A stretch of 64,000 nt of DNA, from positions 186,001-250,000 of the forward strand of contig NZ_QMFB01000006.1 of assembly GCF_003285015.1 (NCBI RefSeq), read 5' to 3'. Of the stretch, positions 26,428 to 34,976 are shown piece by piece (position 1 is the stretch's first letter; each line of letters starts with the position of its first letter). The position numbers were made by a program, and so were the translations under genes. The stretch is from Paenibacillus contaminans. Its GTDB lineage: Bacteria; Bacillota; Bacilli; Paenibacillales; NBRC-103111. The notes under the pieces were generated by a model. It searched no databases, was not told where the DNA came from, and saw only the letters and a list, made by a program, of their open reading frames with translations.

Positions 26428-26820
26428 ATGAGCCACGATTTTAACCTGCAATCGGAATCCGGATTGGACATGCTTTGCCGCGTCAGGGAAATTATCGCGC
26501 GTTTGCCCGAAGCGGTAGAAGTTATCGACGGCTTCGGGCACACCTCGTTTCGCGTAAACGGCAAAACATTTGTCATTCTGGGCGAGAGCGAACAAGGCGA
26601 TGCGTCGATTTCGATCAAGACGGCGAAGACGACGCAGCAATTTTTGCTGCTGCAGGAAGGGAAGTTTTTCAAGACGCCGTATATCGGGCAGCACGGATGG
26701 GTATCGCTGCGTTATGCCGAGGAGGACGATTGGCGCGAGTTGGGGGAGCTGATCCGCGAAGGATACGGCTTGAGCGCGCCAAAGCGGCTTTTAAAATTGC
26801 TGGCGACCATTGACGGATAA
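26428..26820 (+). CDS. MmcQ/YjbR family DNA-binding-fold protein
   Basis: 130 residues, ATG after GGGAGG. The YjbR fold is suggested by GLDMLCRVREIIARLPEAVEVIDGFGHTSFRVNGKTFVIL at the start, KTPYIGQHGWVSLRY in the middle and ELGELIREGYGLSAPKRLL at the end. The family has a CyaY-like fold and no settled function. It stands between the MreB-like gene and the copy B repeat region and is followed by its own terminator. Confidence 0.85.
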   Translation: MSHDFNLQSESGLDMLCRVREIIARLPEAVEVIDGFGHTSFRVNGKTFVILGESEQGDASISIKTAKTTQQFLLLQEGKFFKTPYIGQHGWVSLRYAEEDDWRELGELIREGYGLSAPKRLLKLLATIDG

Positions 26821-26836
26821 CATAATAAACAAAGAG

Positions 26837-26869
26837 AAATCGCCGTGCAGATGCGCGGCGATTTTTTTT
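26837..26869 (+). terminator. Intrinsic terminator after the YjbR gene
   Basis: AAATCGCCGTGC pairs with GCGCGGCGATTT around an AGAT loop and runs straight into eight Ts. It begins 17 bp after the stop codon. Confidence 0.9.
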
Positions 26870-27060
26870 GAAGATTGATAGGGTGTTGGGGGATGCCATG
26901 CTTGTCACACCAGAGAGTATGTCCTGTAAACACGTCGGTCTGGTGAAGGTCCGTAAAGCCTTTTTTCGAAAATGCGCGATCACCGAGGAGCTTTCATCGC
27001 AGCCTGTGACCGAGGGGCATGAACGTTTATCCTTACGCTGCCAATAAGTCTCCCCGATAT

Positions 27061-27430
27061 GCTGGAGTCCGAAAACGCCCGCTTGGAGCAAGGAATTGAG
27101 GCTCGCGTTACGCTGGAGTCCGATTTTACCGGCTTGGAGAACGGATTCATAGATGTCCCGAGCAAAATACCCGCTGCAAGCAGGCGTTTTCGGACTACAG
27201 GAGGGGAAAGGCAGCCGTTAGCCGCTGCAAGCAGGCGTTTTCGGACTACAGGAGGGGAAAGGCAGCCGTTAGCCGCTGCAAGCAGGCGTTTTCGGACTAC
27301 AGGTAGGGAAAGCAAGCCGTTAGCCGCTGCAAGCAGGCGTTTTCGGACTACAGGTGTGGAAATGAAGCCGTACTCGAATTCAAATGGGCTAAATCGGACT
27401 GCAGCGCATACAAGCGGCGAGCGAGGATCG
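27061..27430. repeat. Dispersed repeat copy B, upstream module with inverted flank
   Basis: The segment begins with CTGGAGTCCGAAAACGCCCG (27063-27082), an inverted version of the tandem-unit core GGCGTTTTCGGACTACAG. The tandem array follows, then a block ending CAAGCGGCGAGCGAGGA that matches 12169-12185 of copy A. An open frame runs through it, but the same motifs sit in non-coding sequence at copy A, so I do not call a gene. Confidence 0.75.
27173..27376. repeat. Tandem array, four 51-bp units
   Basis: Units start at 27173, 27224, 27275 and 27326. Each begins GCTGCAAGCAGGCGTTTTCG. The first two are identical after the first unit's lead-in, and later units differ in the last 20 bases (AGGAGGGG, AGGTAGGG, AGGTGTGG). 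There is no spacer between units. The unit is the direct motif seen once at 12096-12110 in copy A. Confidence 0.9.
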
Positions 27431-27439
27431 GCAATCGGG

Positions 27440-27544
27440 TAGGAATACCGGCTGAAAGCCCATACCAACTCCCTCCCACACGTATAAACGTGGAGCTACG
27501 CACCAAAGGACCGTCCGTGATTTTCGAACGGTCCTTTGGTGCGT
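27440..27544. repeat. Dispersed structured repeat, copy B (lacks nested stems), with 17-bp hairpin
   Basis: GAAAGCCCATACC, then CTCCCACACGTATAAACG and CACCAAAGGACCGTCCGTG match the distal part of copies A and C, but the nested-stem core is absent. Its end forms a perfect 17-bp stem, 27498-27514 with 27528-27544 (arm ACGCACCAAAGGACCGT). The hairpin lies between the convergent YjbR and AraC genes and could terminate either. Confidence 0.7.
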
Positions 27545-27585
27545 TTAAGGAAAATCGCCCATCTGAAATATGACACATGAATGAG

Positions 27586-28500
27586 TTACCGCATAAAGAC
27601 TTTTCCTAACTCGCCCGATGAAGCGTGGGATTGACGGTATGCCGATGGCGACATGTTTTTGGAAGACTTGAATACGCGTGTGAAGGTGCGTACATGCTCG
27701 AAGCCGACCTCGACGGAAATATCCGTTACGCTCATCGCCGTAGTGACGAGCAGCGAGCATGCTCTCGTAATGCGCAGCGCATGCACGTATTCGACAAAGC
27801 TTTTTCCGGTATGCTTCCGAAAGGAGCGGCAAATATGGGAAACGCTTTGGTTAAACGCCGAGGAAAGCTCTTGAAGCGTGAGTATGCCGCAATAATGGAG
27901 GTGGACATAACGCAGTATTTTCCAGAACGGATCCGGATACCGGCCGCCCCCGGAATCGCCGGTTTCGGAAGGCATCCGCTGCATGCCGTAACGGAGCACA
28001 AGCATGAGCGCCTCCATCAGCTTGGCGCGCACAATCGTATCCTTGCCGAACTCGGAGCCGTTATATTCGGTATGAAGCTCTTGCAGTAACGTTCGGATGC
28101 GTCCGAACTGATGCTCGTTCAAATCGAAATATGGCGGAAGCGCATTTTCCTTGCTGAGCAGCAGCCTGCTAAGCTCGGAGTCGTATTCGGAGCCGGACAA
28201 TACGCTGATATCAAACATGCAGCAGTAAACCTCCAGGGGATCCGAGGCCGAGCTGCGAATTTCGTGCATATGATGCGGAAGCAGGAGCGAGACGGAGCCC
28301 TCCCGAATATCGTGCCGGCTCCCGTTAAGAAGCTCATACCCGCTGCCGCGAACCACAAGCATCAGCTCCGCAAAATCATGATGATGCAGCTCCGAGTGCC
28401 GGATGCGGTTGATATTGATATAAAACGGCAGCTGTCCTCTGCGCAAATCGACGGCGGCCGCAGCATCTTGATAAACAGGATAGACCGGATAATCGCTCAT
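27586..28500 (-). CDS. AraC family transcriptional regulator
   Basis: 304 residues, ATG nine bases after AAGGGG. The cupin sensor has HHHDFAELMLVVRGSGYELLNG and GSVSLLLPHHMHEIR. The AraC HTH region is about 195-290 (LQELSSAFNQSVSHICRSFRK and DISVEVGFEHVRTFTRVFK), ending MSPSAYRQSH. It is divergent from the DegT/ceramidase-like genes with 179 bp between, so these are its likely targets. The inducer is unknown. Confidence 0.9.
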   Translation of the reverse strand: MSDYPVYPVYQDAAAAVDLRRGQLPFYININRIRHSELHHHDFAELMLVVRGSGYELLNGSRHDIREGSVSLLLPHHMHEIRSSASDPLEVYCCMFDISVLSGSEYDSELSRLLLSKENALPPYFDLNEHQFGRIRTLLQELHTEYNGSEFGKDTIVRAKLMEALMLVLRYGMQRMPSETGDSGGGRYPDPFWKILRYVHLHYCGILTLQELSSAFNQSVSHICRSFRKHTGKSFVEYVHALRITRACSLLVTTAMSVTDISVEVGFEHVRTFTRVFKSSKNMSPSAYRQSHASSGELGKVFMR

Positions 28501-28679
28501 CGGAATCGCCCCTTAGCAAACTGAAATCGAGTCGACGGAAGTTATTAATGAATATGCGCCTAGGAACGAAAAACGTCAAGTCAATTAATGTCCTTGTACG
28601 CTCAATGGATGACCGATAACGCGGCTGCGAATCGTTTACGATGGGCTTGTAGGAATTCAGATTAGCGGGAGGAATGCCA

Positions 28680-29891
28680 ATGAATAAGCTGGCGATCGAC
28701 GGAGGGACGCCGGTTCGTACGGAGGCTTTCGCTGAATGGCCGGTTTTCGGCGAGCTGGAGGAGCGAATGGTGACGGAGGCGATACGTTCCGGCAAATGGG
28801 GCGGAAGCGGGGTTGTCAAAGGAAGCGGGCGGGAGCCGATGCTGCCGCTGTTCGAAAGGAAGTTTGCCGAGCTGCAGGATGCGGAATATGCGGTTAATGT
28901 AGTAAACGGGACGGTTGCGATAACGGTTGCTCTGCAGGCAGCCGGCGTTAAGCCGGGAGACGAGGTGATCGTACCCCCTTACACATTCATCGCGACGGCA
29001 ACTGCGGCGCTTGCTTATGGAGCGATCCCCGTATTCGCCGATATCGAGGAGCATACGCTTATGCTTGATCCAGATAAGGCGGAGCAAGCGATTACGCCGC
29101 GGACGAAAGCGGTCATTCCGGTACATTTGGCGGGAGCGTCTGCGGACATGGACCGATTTACCGAGCTTGGTCGCAAATACGGACTGTCCGTCATCGAAGA
29201 TGCGGCACAAGCGGCCGGCACAGCCTGGAAAGGAAAAGGCGTCGGCAGCCACGGCACAGCCGGCACATTCAGCTTTCAATCGAGCAAAAATTTGAACGCA
29301 GGCGAAGGCGGCATTTTATTGACCAACGACAGCGCAGTGTGGGAGCGAGCGTGGTCGATTTGCAACGTAGGTCGGGTGCCGGGCGGAGAATGGTACGGTC
29401 ATAAGCATCTGGGACAAAATTATCGGATGACGGAGCTGCAGGCCGCTTTGCTGCTTGCGCAGATGACCAGGCTTGAGGAGCAGATGCAGACGAGGGAGCG
29501 GAACGCCGCTCTGCTAGACGGGCTGCTGGAGGAAGTGGAAGGGATCGTGCCGCCGTTCCGCGATGAGCGGGTAACGCGTCATGCCAATCATTTGTACATG
29601 TTCCGGATCGATCCCGCTTGGACGGACCGCGTTGCGAAGACGGACTTTATTCGCAAGCTGCAGGCCGAAGGCATTCCCGCAAGTGCCGGTTATTTTGCGC
29701 TCAACAGGAACGAGGCGATCATCGGGGCGATTCGGGAATGGACGGGGGCGGAGCGAATCGATGCTTGTCCGGTATGCGAGCGGGTGAGCGATAAGGAGGT
29801 CGTTTGGCTCGGACAGCAGGTGCTGCTCTCCGACGAGAAGGCGATCCGGGACGTGGCGCTTGCGGTTCGAAAAGTCATTTCCTCTTATTGA
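28680..29891 (+). CDS. DegT/DnrJ/EryC1/StrS family PLP aminotransferase
   Basis: 403 residues. The family transaminates keto groups on sugars or cyclitols. The PLP lysine is K203 in FSFQSSKNLNAGEGG. Other marks are VVNGTVAITVALQAAGVKPGDEVIVPPYTF and VIEDAAQAAGTAWKGKGVG. The ATG at 28680 is used because GGGAGGA abuts the earlier ATG at 28674 with no gap. No sugar-nucleotide or antibiotic genes surround it. Instead it is followed 61 bp later by a ceramidase-like gene, which suggests catabolism of an amino-sugar or cyclitol. Confidence 0.88.
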   Translation: MNKLAIDGGTPVRTEAFAEWPVFGELEERMVTEAIRSGKWGGSGVVKGSGREPMLPLFERKFAELQDAEYAVNVVNGTVAITVALQAAGVKPGDEVIVPPYTFIATATAALAYGAIPVFADIEEHTLMLDPDKAEQAITPRTKAVIPVHLAGASADMDRFTELGRKYGLSVIEDAAQAAGTAWKGKGVGSHGTAGTFSFQSSKNLNAGEGGILLTNDSAVWERAWSICNVGRVPGGEWYGHKHLGQNYRMTELQAALLLAQMTRLEEQMQTRERNAALLDGLLEEVEGIVPPFRDERVTRHANHLYMFRIDPAWTDRVAKTDFIRKLQAEGIPASAGYFALNRNEAIIGAIREWTGAERIDACPVCERVSDKEVVWLGQQVLLSDEKAIRDVALAVRKVISSY

Positions 29892-29952
29892 AAGAAACAG
29901 GCCCTTTTCGATTAGGATATGGATTTTAGTTTTACGTACGGGGAGAGAGACG

Positions 29953-31263
29953 ATGGGACAACTGCAGCTAGGAACCGCCAAAATCGATATAACGCCGGCC
30001 AATCCGGTTCCCCTGGCGGGTTTCGCCTCCCGCAGCGGCTCCGGAAGCTTTGCTGCGGTGAAGCAGCCGCTTTTTGCAAGAATCATGGCCTTCCGTCATA
30101 TCGATGACGATGGGCAAAGGACGACCGCCGTACTGGTTTCGGCGGATCTGATCTGGTGGGGGAGCGAACGGGTTCCCGCTTTAAAAAGACAGATTGCCGA
30201 AAAGTGGACTATACGTGAGGACGCGATCCTGCTCCATGCGACTCATACCCATTCGGGGCCGCAAACGAGCGAGTGGTTTTCCTCTTATTTGGGAGAACCC
30301 GACCTAGCTTATTTAGACTGGCTCGACGATTTAATCGCGGAAGGGATCGGCAAAGCGTTAAACGATGCGGAGCCGGTCTCGGCGGAGCATGGAAGCGGAA
30401 CATGCGCGATCGCAATCAACCGCAGGGAAAGAACGATTAAACGAAGGTTGGCGCTTGCCGATCACGAGCTGATTGCCATACAGTATCGCAAGCCGGACGG
30501 CACCGTTAAGGCTGTGCTCGTTCATTATGCCTGTCATCCGGTTATATCGCGGGATAATGACGTTTCATCCGAGTTTACCGGCGCTGCCATGCAGCATGTG
30601 GAGGAAACGATTGGCGGCGGAGCGGTTGCGGCATACCTGCAAGGAACATGCGGCGACATTAACCCCGGCCGTGAAGGCAAAGTATGCAAAGGCGGCGACG
30701 GCAAGGTCAAAGCGCTAGGCCTGATGTTTGCAAGAGATGTTTTGCAGGTGCTCCGGGCGCCGATGAAGCCGCTGAAGGACGCTCCGTTGACCGCTCGCCT
30801 CGACATGCTGGACTTGGCTTTGCTGCCGCTTCCGAGCCGGGAAGAGCTTGAAGCCGGCCAAAACGAACAGACCGCGGAAGGGGAATGGAGCCGCAGACTG
30901 CTGGAGGAGCCCGGGCGTCTGCTGCGCGGCACGATTACCTTGGAGCTGACGAGGCTGCGGCTTGGGGACGGTATGGAGCTGCTTGGGATGAACGGCGAGA
31001 TCGTCTCGGCTTACGGGATGTTCGTCAAAAAACTGACCAACGGCTGCATGCTTCCTCTCGGCTATACGAACGGGATGATCGGTTATGTGCCGACGGCCGC
31101 TCAGCTGGAGAAAGGCGGATACGAACCTGACGGCTCCAGAACTTATTTTTTGCTGCCCGCAAGGCTGGAGCCGGCTAACGAACGGTTGATTCTGGACCGG
31201 TTCGAGCGGATCGCCTCGGAGAGCGGGCTAGTGCGCGGCTTTGATAAGGCAGCCGTGGAGTAA
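29953..31263 (+). CDS. Neutral/alkaline ceramidase-like hydrolase (N-terminal domain family)
   Basis: 436 residues, no signal peptide. It opens LGTAKIDITPANPVPLAGFASR, the standard start of the neutral ceramidase N-terminal family. Zinc-site style motifs ATHTHSGPQTS and VHYACHPVIS are present, as is LQGTCGDINPG. True ceramidases are about 670-750 residues and secreted, so this short cytoplasmic form probably acts on another substrate. ATG at 29953 follows GGGGAGAGA; a longer frame from 29860 would overlap the DegT gene. It shares direction and AraC context with the DegT gene. Confidence 0.85.
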   Translation: MGQLQLGTAKIDITPANPVPLAGFASRSGSGSFAAVKQPLFARIMAFRHIDDDGQRTTAVLVSADLIWWGSERVPALKRQIAEKWTIREDAILLHATHTHSGPQTSEWFSSYLGEPDLAYLDWLDDLIAEGIGKALNDAEPVSAEHGSGTCAIAINRRERTIKRRLALADHELIAIQYRKPDGTVKAVLVHYACHPVISRDNDVSSEFTGAAMQHVEETIGGGAVAAYLQGTCGDINPGREGKVCKGGDGKVKALGLMFARDVLQVLRAPMKPLKDAPLTARLDMLDLALLPLPSREELEAGQNEQTAEGEWSRRLLEEPGRLLRGTITLELTRLRLGDGMELLGMNGEIVSAYGMFVKKLTNGCMLPLGYTNGMIGYVPTAAQLEKGGYEPDGSRTYFLLPARLEPANERLILDRFERIASESGLVRGFDKAAVE

Positions 31264-31315
31264 TCAGGTTTGCGGTCCTAAGTTTTGGATGAAGTAGCGG
31301 GAGCCTTGCTACTTC

Positions 31316-32110
31316 CTAAACGATGTTCGCCCGCACGTAGTTTGCCATCCATAAGCAGGTGTCCCACAGGTCGGCGACGGGCCGATTCGTGAACGGCAGC
31401 GTATGCATATAGCCGGGAGGGCCGAACTCGGGCGTCACCGTCGTATGGGTGAAGCCGCTGCGCCGGCGAAGCTCAACGATTTGACGCCACCATACCGTAT
31501 GCGCGTCCAGCTCGCGCGCATACTCGGGTGCCGCCGGATGCGGTACCTGCGGCCCTTCCGCGTAGCCGACCCGCGCATGAACGTGCAGCGTCCGCTCGAA
31601 GGCTAGCTGCAGCGCTTCGGTCTGATCCTCCAGCAGCGATTCGCATACGCAGCACCAGTGGCTGAAATCCGCCGTGATTTTCAGCTCAGGCAAATCGCGC
31701 AGAAGCTGCGCGGTCGTCCAAGGCGTAAACATGGCGCGGCGGCGATGGGTTTCATGCCCGACGGGCACGCCGGCCGACCGCTCGGCTTCAAGCGCTTGCC
31801 GGAAAAAGTGCAGCTGCTCTTCATAAGGCATGCAATCGCGCGCGCTGTGCGAAATGACGAGCAGCGGCTTCAAGGCTGCTGCTCGCTCCAATCCGTGCGC
31901 GAACGTTTCGGCATGGCTGCCGGAAGACGAAATGAGCGCGATATAATCGAGCTTGTACTCGTCCAAAAGCTCCGCGAATTCCCCTTCATGCTCCGGCGCA
32001 GGCACACCCGACTCGACCCCGTCATAACCCGCCTCTGCGATTAAGGCGAAGCTCTCGCGATAGGAGAGCTCCTCCGTTCCCCATAATGATTTGAACATTT
32101 TGATTGTCAT
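31316..32110 (-). CDS. Sugar phosphate isomerase/epimerase, AP-endonuclease-2 TIM barrel
   Basis: 264 residues, Xyl-isomerase-like TIM barrel. Visible pieces: FKSLWGTEELSYRESFALIAEAGYDGVESG, then YIALISSSGSHAET, GVPVGHETHRRR and ITADFSHWCCVCES, with metal-ligand-type E, D and H residues at strand ends. ATG at 32110 follows GGAAGGAG. The upstream open frame to 32290 is basic and unlikely. It is convergent with the ceramidase-like gene, only 52 bp away, and may belong to the same catabolic group. Confidence 0.85.
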   Translation of the reverse strand: MTIKMFKSLWGTEELSYRESFALIAEAGYDGVESGVPAPEHEGEFAELLDEYKLDYIALISSSGSHAETFAHGLERAAALKPLLVISHSARDCMPYEEQLHFFRQALEAERSAGVPVGHETHRRRAMFTPWTTAQLLRDLPELKITADFSHWCCVCESLLEDQTEALQLAFERTLHVHARVGYAEGPQVPHPAAPEYARELDAHTVWWRQIVELRRRSGFTHTTVTPEFGPPGYMHTLPFTNRPVADLWDTCLWMANYVRANIV

Positions 32111-32479
32111 GGTTCGTATACTCCTTCCGGTGAATCCGTTCTTTTCTATAAATCTGAGAAAGTATATCTCCGGTGATTGTTCGATTTCCCGGTAAACGCG
32201 GTCCTTAAGCGTATGCTTACGAAGCCGCTTTCTTCGAAAGCGTTTAGGACGGCGAAGCCGTTTATCCTTGATCTCTCCTGGTTTTAACACACAGATGGAT
32301 AGGACAATCGTAGCACAGGAAAGAGGGAGGTGTCATTTTCGATTTGTTTCATGTGATAGCTCGCAGCGTGATAAAATTAATTTATATGTTTGATATAAAA
32401 CATAATATTTTATTTATCGAAAATAATTGGTATGATACTCCCATGAACGAGCAAAGACATTCGTGAGGAGGCGTTTGCA
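32111..32479. other. 369-base intergenic region, AT-rich at its right half
   Basis: No gene was seen. A small perfect hairpin, CGCTTTC-TTC-GAAAGCG, lies at 32226-32242. From about 32370 the sequence becomes very AT-rich and holds the citrate synthase promoter region, with a candidate -10 box TATGAT at 32431-32436. Confidence 0.5.
32385..32404. promoter_or_regulatory. AT-rich dyad upstream of citrate synthase
   Basis: TATGTTT and AAACATA form perfect 7-bp arms around GATATA. The dyad ends 26 bp before the candidate -10 box, so a bound protein would cover the -35 area. The regulator is not identified. Confidence 0.35.
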
Positions 32480-33580
32480 TTGAAAGCGAAGGTTACGGGA
32501 TTGGAAGGTATCGTTGCGGCGGATACGGAGATCGGTTATGTAAACGGAGCAGAGGGGAAGCTTGTGTATCGCGGATATTGGGCGAAGGATTTGGCGATTC
32601 GTCATACGTTCGAGGAAGCGGCTTATTTGTTATGGTACGGCGAGCTGCCGGACGATTCCGCTTTGCGGTCGCTCCGAGAGCAGCTTAAAGCGCACAGAAT
32701 TTTACAGCCGGAGCTGAAAAGGCTGTTGGACGCAATGCCGAAGGGAACGCCGATGATGAATGTTTTGATGGCTGCGGTTGCGTCTCTCGCCGAAGAGGAC
32801 TCGGAATGGCCGCCTAAAGCCGAACAGGCGATACGTTTGACGGCGCAACTGCCGGCGATCATCGCTTACCGTTACCGTAAGGTGAACGGATTGCCGTGGC
32901 TTGAGCCGAACGAGGACTGCGGTCATGCGGACTATTATTTGCAATTGCTGTTCGGACATCGCCCCGCCGAAGCGCATGTCCGGGCGTTAAACGCTTACAT
33001 GATTCTCGCGATGGAGCATGGCTTGAATGCTTCCACCTTCGCGGCGAGGGTCGTATCCTCGACGGAATCGGATCTGTACGCTGCAGTTTGCGCAGCCATA
33101 GGAGCGATGAAAGGTCCGCTTCACGGTGGAGCGCCGTCCGGCGTCATCAAGCTTCTGGAGGATATCGGCGAGAAGGAGCGGGCGGAACCGCATATGCGCG
33201 GTAACTTAGAGAAAGGAGAGCGGCTGATGGGCTTCGGGCACCGGATTTACAAAACGCCGGATCCGCGGGCCGAAGCGCTTAGGGACGTAACCGCCGCGCT
33301 ATCGGGCGACGACCCTTGGCTGGGACTCGCACGGCATGCCGAGCGGACGGCGATCCGTCTGCTTGCCGAGTACAAGCCGGAGCGGAAGCTGCATACGAAT
33401 GTGGAGTTTTATGCCGCAGCCGTTATGCGCGCAGTCCAAATGCCGCCGCAGCTGTTTACGCCGACATTCACGGCGGCGCGCGTTGTAGGCTGGACCGCTC
33501 ATATTTTGGAGCAAGCGCAAATCAACCGGATATACCGGCCGCAGTCGGTTTATGTGGGCGCGATGCCTGTCGAGGGCTGA
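32480..33580 (+). CDS. Citrate synthase / methylcitrate synthase family (CitA/MmgD-like)
   Basis: 366 residues, TTG start eight bases after GAGGAGG. It condenses oxaloacetate with acetyl- or propionyl-CoA. Catalytic histidines are visible: H180 in MEHGLNAS and H254 in GFGHRIYK. The third catalytic residue, an aspartate in characterised enzymes, is E309 here (NVEFYAAAVM). The C-terminus has FTPTFTAARVVGWTAHILEQ and RPQSVYVG, as in the family. It is alone, not with citrate-cycle or propionate genes, so it is probably the minor or alternative enzyme. Confidence 0.9.
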   Translation: MKAKVTGLEGIVAADTEIGYVNGAEGKLVYRGYWAKDLAIRHTFEEAAYLLWYGELPDDSALRSLREQLKAHRILQPELKRLLDAMPKGTPMMNVLMAAVASLAEEDSEWPPKAEQAIRLTAQLPAIIAYRYRKVNGLPWLEPNEDCGHADYYLQLLFGHRPAEAHVRALNAYMILAMEHGLNASTFAARVVSSTESDLYAAVCAAIGAMKGPLHGGAPSGVIKLLEDIGEKERAEPHMRGNLEKGERLMGFGHRIYKTPDPRAEALRDVTAALSGDDPWLGLARHAERTAIRLLAEYKPERKLHTNVEFYAAAVMRAVQMPPQLFTPTFTAARVVGWTAHILEQAQINRIYRPQSVYVGAMPVEG

Positions 33581-33686
33581 TGCGGAATCGGCCGTTCATT
33601 CGGATTACTCCAAAAATGCGTCAACCATACCCGCAGAGCGAGCGAAACGATGCCGATCCTGTACGATTCAGCCGGCGGCGCAAGCC

Positions 33687-34661
33687 TCATTCTCCAGCAA
33701 GCTCGCGCAGCATGTCCGGGCCGATCGTCACCGGCTCCCGTCCGAGCTTGTCCAGGTTAAAGCCGTCGACAAGCTCGGACGCCTTCACAGGCTCCGGCCG
33801 GTCAAGCAGCCCGCTGAGGAAGGCAAGCCAGCCGATTACCCGCTCGGGGGACGTTCCCGAAGCTCGTATGGCTGCGAGAGCCAGCGATTGATGACGCTTG
33901 GAAAGCCGCTGTTTATCCGGCGCATAAAGCAGCGGCACATGCGCAAAGCGGGGCGGCGTATAACCGAGCGCTTCATAGAGAAGCAGCTGTCTTGGGGTGG
34001 AATCGAGAAGATCCCGCCCGCGAAGGACGTCGGTTATGTTCATGGCGATGTCATCCACGACGACGGCCAGCTGGTAGCCGATGATGCCGTCGGTCCGTTT
34101 GACGATGAAGTCGCCTCCCGCGCCGGCTTCGAAACGGGTCGTACCGGCTGCAAGATCGTCGACAAGGATAGGACGGTTCGGCATAGCGAACCGCAGGGAT
34201 GGCGCTCTGAGCGCCTTTTTGGCATAACGCTCGGCTTCCGATAAAAATCTGCAATCTCCCGTATAGGCGGGACCCTCCGCATCCAGACCGTGCGGCGCGC
34301 TGGCGATCGCCTGCAGCTGGGCGCGACTGCAGAAGCAGGAATACAGATGGCCGTGCTCGGAAAGCCTGGCTATCGCTTCATCGTACATGTAGGCGCGCTC
34401 GCTTTGGCTATACGGACCGTAATCGCCTCCGACGTCCGGTCCTTCGTCCCAGTCGAGACCGAGCCAGCGCACATCCTCCATAATTTGCCCGACGTACTCG
34501 GGGCGCGATCTCGGCTTGTCGATATCCTCAATGCGCAGAACCATTCGTCCGCCTGTGTGGCGAATTTGCAGCCATGCGAGCAGGGCGGTACGGGCATTGC
34601 CGATATGCAATTGTCCGGATGGAGTCGGAGCGAAGCGTCCGCGAACGACGTTTGTTTTCAT
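33687..34661 (-). CDS. gluQ: Glutamyl-Q tRNA(Asp) synthetase
   Basis: 324 residues, matching the shortened GluRS catalytic core that attaches glutamate to queuosine in tRNA-Asp(GUC). The HIGH motif is [11 protein letters not shown] (12-22) and the KMSKS-like loop is [12 protein letters not shown]. Zinc ligands are CFC near 99-101 and Y-x-GDCR further on. The anticodon-binding domain of true GluRS is absent. ATG at 34661 is preferred (AGAGG nine bases before); a TTG three codons upstream is an alternative. Its tRNA-Asp substrate gene is directly upstream on the same strand. Confidence 0.93.
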   Translation of the reverse strand: MKTNVVRGRFAPTPSGQLHIGNARTALLAWLQIRHTGGRMVLRIEDIDKPRSRPEYVGQIMEDVRWLGLDWDEGPDVGGDYGPYSQSERAYMYDEAIARLSEHGHLYSCFCSRAQLQAIASAPHGLDAEGPAYTGDCRFLSEAERYAKKALRAPSLRFAMPNRPILVDDLAAGTTRFEAGAGGDFIVKRTDGIIGYQLAVVVDDIAMNITDVLRGRDLLDSTPRQLLLYEALGYTPPRFAHVPLLYAPDKQRLSKRHQSLALAAIRASGTSPERVIGWLAFLSGLLDRPEPVKASELVDGFNLDKLGREPVTIGPDMLRELAGE

Positions 34662-34704
34662 GACATACAACCTCTTTCGAAAAGATGCGAGAGTCGTAAG
34701 TATG

Positions 34705-34734
34705 GAAAACGAGCAGGGACGATGTCCCTGCTCG
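34705..34734 (-). terminator. Terminator between tRNA-Asp and gluQ
   Basis: A perfect 11-bp stem, CGAGCAGGGAC (34710-34720) with GTCCCTGCTCG (34724-34734), has a 3-base loop. Read on the minus strand it is followed by GTTTTCC. It ends 44 bp before gluQ, so gluQ expression from the tRNA promoter would need readthrough. Confidence 0.8.
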
Positions 34735-34765
34735 AAAGTGTCAAGTTTGAAGTTCGTTTAAAGAA

Positions 34766-34842
34766 TGGCGGAGCTGACGGGATTCGAACCCGCGGTCTCC
34801 TGCGTGACAGGCAGGCATGTTAGGCCTCTACACCACAGCTCC
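34766..34842 (-). tRNA. tRNA-Asp (anticodon GTC)
   Basis: Read on the minus strand, acceptor arms GGAGCTG and CAGCTCC pair perfectly. The anticodon arm is CCTGC-CTGTCAC-GCAGG with anticodon GTC. The T-arm CGGGTTCGAATCCCG is canonical, the discriminator is G and CCA is encoded. GTC is a queuosine-type (GUN) anticodon, the substrate class of GluQ. Confidence 0.97.
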
Positions 34843-34902
34843 ACAGTATGCAACTACTTAGTTAGCGTGTCATTCGATTCATTCCTCGTGGACACAAGAG
34901 CT

Positions 34903-34931
34903 ATAATAGCATGTACCCAAATAATGTGCAA
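34903..34931 (-). promoter_or_regulatory. Sigma-A-type promoter of tRNA-Asp
   Basis: On the minus strand, -35 TTGCAC (34926-34931) and -10 TATTAT (34903-34908) are separated by exactly 17 bp. The predicted start is about 54 bp before the tRNA. Confidence 0.7.
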
Positions 34932-34976
34932 GCATTATTTGAAAAAAAGTTTTAGATTCCGAGTGTGAACTAACGA

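Noticed and set aside
27173..27376. CRISPR array
   Set aside because: The 51-bp units are head-to-tail with no unique spacers, and no cas genes are present.
27059..27442. 127-codon open frame through the tandem repeat, predicting 17-residue repeats
   Set aside because: The same motifs are non-coding in copy A, the 51-bp period simply keeps the frame open, and there is no ribosome site.
32111..32290. Upstream extension of the sugar isomerase
   Set aside because: The added 60 residues are Arg/Lys-rich and unlike the family; GGAAGGAG sits before the ATG at 32110.
33687..34661. Full glutamyl-tRNA synthetase (gltX)
   Set aside because: The anticodon-binding domain is absent, and the length and zinc-site pattern fit GluQ.
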